Part shown: one piece after another, positions 7,016-7,949 of the stretch
Layout of the letters: each line of letters begins with the position of its first letter
Numbering within the stretch: position 1 is the first letter of the stretch
Source of the DNA: CAYSQW01 sp964433135
GTDB taxonomy: Bacteria; Acidobacteriota; Aminicenantia; Aminicenantales; Aminicenantaceae
DNA length: 7,949 nucleotides
Assembly (NCBI GenBank): GCA_964433135.1
Contig: CAYSQW010000081.1
Coordinates: 1-7,949 of the forward strand
Direction of reading: 5' to 3'
Made by a program: the position numbers and the translations under genes
Notes under the pieces: model-generated
What the model saw: only the letters and a program-made list of their open reading frames with translations
The model's database searches: none
Told to the model about the DNA's origin: nothing

Positions 7016-7786
7016 TTACTTTATTTTTTCCAAGTTTATCTTTATCCCCCCGGTAAACGAGAGAATAAAGTTAACCAGAATCGCCTGAATGAATCCCAGC
7101 AGGCCCAAAAAAATGAAACCGGCGGCGCCGCCCAGGATTCCGAACACGATACCGCCGATAAGATTGCCCTGCCTTTGCTGAAGAAAAAGAGGAAGTGTTT
7201 TCACGAACGGATCGAAGACATCCGTAATTCCCGCAAAAACACCCAATACGAGTCCGATCGCCAGACCGAGCCCTCCCATCATCCAGAAAACGGAATACAG
7301 ATTGAGGGACTTCAAGAGGGTGTTGTATCCGGCGGCGGCATCCGGTTCATCTTGCTCTATAGCCGGAACGGAAGCGTCGATCGAGGAGTGGTTGAGTTCC
7401 TTTCTTTCCGTATGCGGGCTTCGATCGCTATCCGCCGCGATTTCGGAAGACTCCATGTCGTCCATCGCACCTCCGCAGTAAACACATTTTTCCGTTTCCA
7501 AGCTGTTTTCATATCCGCAGTATATGCACACCGCCTTATGGTCCTTCAGGGAAGGAGGCTTTGATTCTATCCAGTTCTTTCCATCGAAAAAATACCACTT
7601 ACCTGTTCTCGCTCCGATCGTCCAGCATTTTCCTTGTATATCCCGAATACGCAGTGCCTTCAAACGGTCTTTATACTCACGTTCAGAGATTTTTCTCTGC
7701 CGGTAAATCCGCTTGAGTCGATTGAATTCGTCTTCTATTTCTTGAAACTGTTTGTTCATTTTAGAAAAAGAGAATCTCCTCGCCAT
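7016..7786 (-). CDS. Zinc-ribbon membrane protein, function unknown
   Basis: I do not recognise a named gene. Numbered from the ATG at 7786 (256 aa), residues 11-50 form a charged helix reminiscent of SHOCT-like short domains (ISEREYKDRLKAL). A Trp/Gly motif follows, with WTIGARTGKWYFFDG (55-69) and NWIES, like small 'describe-the-input' folds seen next to zinc ribbons. A single zinc ribbon has C87-X2-C90 and C101-X2-C104. An acidic, probably disordered linker (about 108-152) leads to a hydrophobic C-terminus with one segment at about 164-187 and one or two at about 208-241, rich in Gly. The protein is probably anchored in the inner membrane with the zinc ribbon in the cytoplasm; regulatory or scaffold roles are guesses. 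The frame extends upstream to a TTG at 7861, but a promoter-like site at 7821-7848 makes that unlikely; ATG 7759 is an alternative. The gene converges on hypF, 18 nt apart. Confidence 0.75.
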   Translation of the reverse strand: MARRFSFSKMNKQFQEIEDEFNRLKRIYRQRKISEREYKDRLKALRIRDIQGKCWTIGARTGKWYFFDGKNWIESKPPSLKDHKAVCIYCGYENSLETEKCVYCGGAMDDMESSEIAADSDRSPHTERKELNHSSIDASVPAIEQDEPDAAAGYNTLLKSLNLYSVFWMMGGLGLAIGLVLGVFAGITDVFDPFVKTLPLFLQQRQGNLIGGIVFGILGGAAGFIFLGLLGFIQAILVNFILSFTGGIKINLEKIK

Positions 7787-7820
7787 TTTTGATCGTTCGA
7801 CCCGGATGCTCAAACAGTTT

Positions 7821-7848
7821 ATTGTACTTAAAAAATTACGAATGAAAA
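7821..7848 (-). promoter_or_regulatory. Possible promoter of the zinc-ribbon protein gene
   Basis: On the minus strand TTTTCA (complement of 7843-7848, 4/6) is followed after 16 bp by TACAAT (complement of 7821-7826, 5/6). Transcription would start near 7815, about 29 nt before the ATG at 7786. The site supports 7786 over the more distant TTG at 7861. No Shine-Dalgarno sequence is visible before 7786; an AGGAGA just inside the frame (7780-7775) is about 15 nt before the alternative ATG at 7759, which is too far to be convincing. Confidence 0.4.
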
Positions 7849-7861
7849 AGCATAAACTCAA

Positions 7862-7949
7862 ATATTGTCCAAGCCATTCTCGATAAGGCGGTTACAACCA
7901 TAAATTCATCCTTGAAACACCGCTGCTTTAAGGCTTTTAATCCGACTTA
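7862..7949. other. Non-coding right edge
   Basis: No open reading frame, tRNA or strong signal is seen. Two nested short complementary pairs occur, AAGCC/GGCTT (7871-7875 with 7932-7936) and GCGGT/ACCGC (7888-7892 with 7919-7923). They are short and widely spaced, so they carry little weight. Confidence 0.4.

Noticed and set aside
7007..7564. 185-codon plus-strand frame opposite the zinc-ribbon gene
   Set aside because: The minus-strand frame has a zinc ribbon and membrane segments; the plus-strand product is hydrophilic with no motif and no start signals.

Overview
The window looks like ordinary chromosomal DNA from a Gram-negative (diderm) bacterium. Base composition is moderate, roughly half G+C by eye. 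An outer-membrane beta-barrel protein of the FadL type implies a second membrane. A [NiFe]-hydrogenase maturation factor (HypF) suggests hydrogen metabolism, and QueH is the epoxyqueuosine reductase type without a cobalamin requirement. Both fit an anaerobe or facultative anaerobe. No gene fixes the phylum, and I do not name one.

Layout, left to right. Positions 1-158 are non-coding and contain a perfect 12-bp inverted repeat. Positions 159-1322 (+) encode a FadL/OMPP1-like barrel protein that has no visible signal peptide. Positions 1407-2672 (+) encode a secreted M14 zinc carboxypeptidase with all catalytic residues present. Positions 2724-3764 (+) encode a membrane-anchored coiled-coil protein of unknown function. 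A hairpin with T-tracts on both sides (3785-3835) separates it from the convergent queH (3906-4454, -). queH and hypF (4610-6997, +) are divergent and share a 155-bp intergenic region that holds a run of 12 C. hypF converges on a minus-strand gene (7016-7786) for a zinc-ribbon membrane protein of unknown function. Positions 7787-7949 hold that gene's putative promoter and no gene that I can see.

The genes do not form one obvious pathway. HypF (carbamoylation of HypE for hydrogenase cyanide ligands) and QueH (last step of queuosine synthesis) sit here without their usual partners. The barrel protein and the carboxypeptidase are both cell-envelope or exported proteins, but the carboxypeptidase appears to have its own promoter. 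Several genes have a good sigma70-like promoter placed very close to the start codon and no Shine-Dalgarno sequence, whereas the barrel gene and queH have clear ones.

I found no mobile element, CRISPR array, tRNA or rRNA, and no convincing previously undescribed multi-gene system. The best leads are the C12 tract between two divergent promoters, the missing export signal on the barrel protein, the promoter lying inside the longer possible reading frame of the carboxypeptidase, and two unassigned membrane proteins with distinctive architectures.
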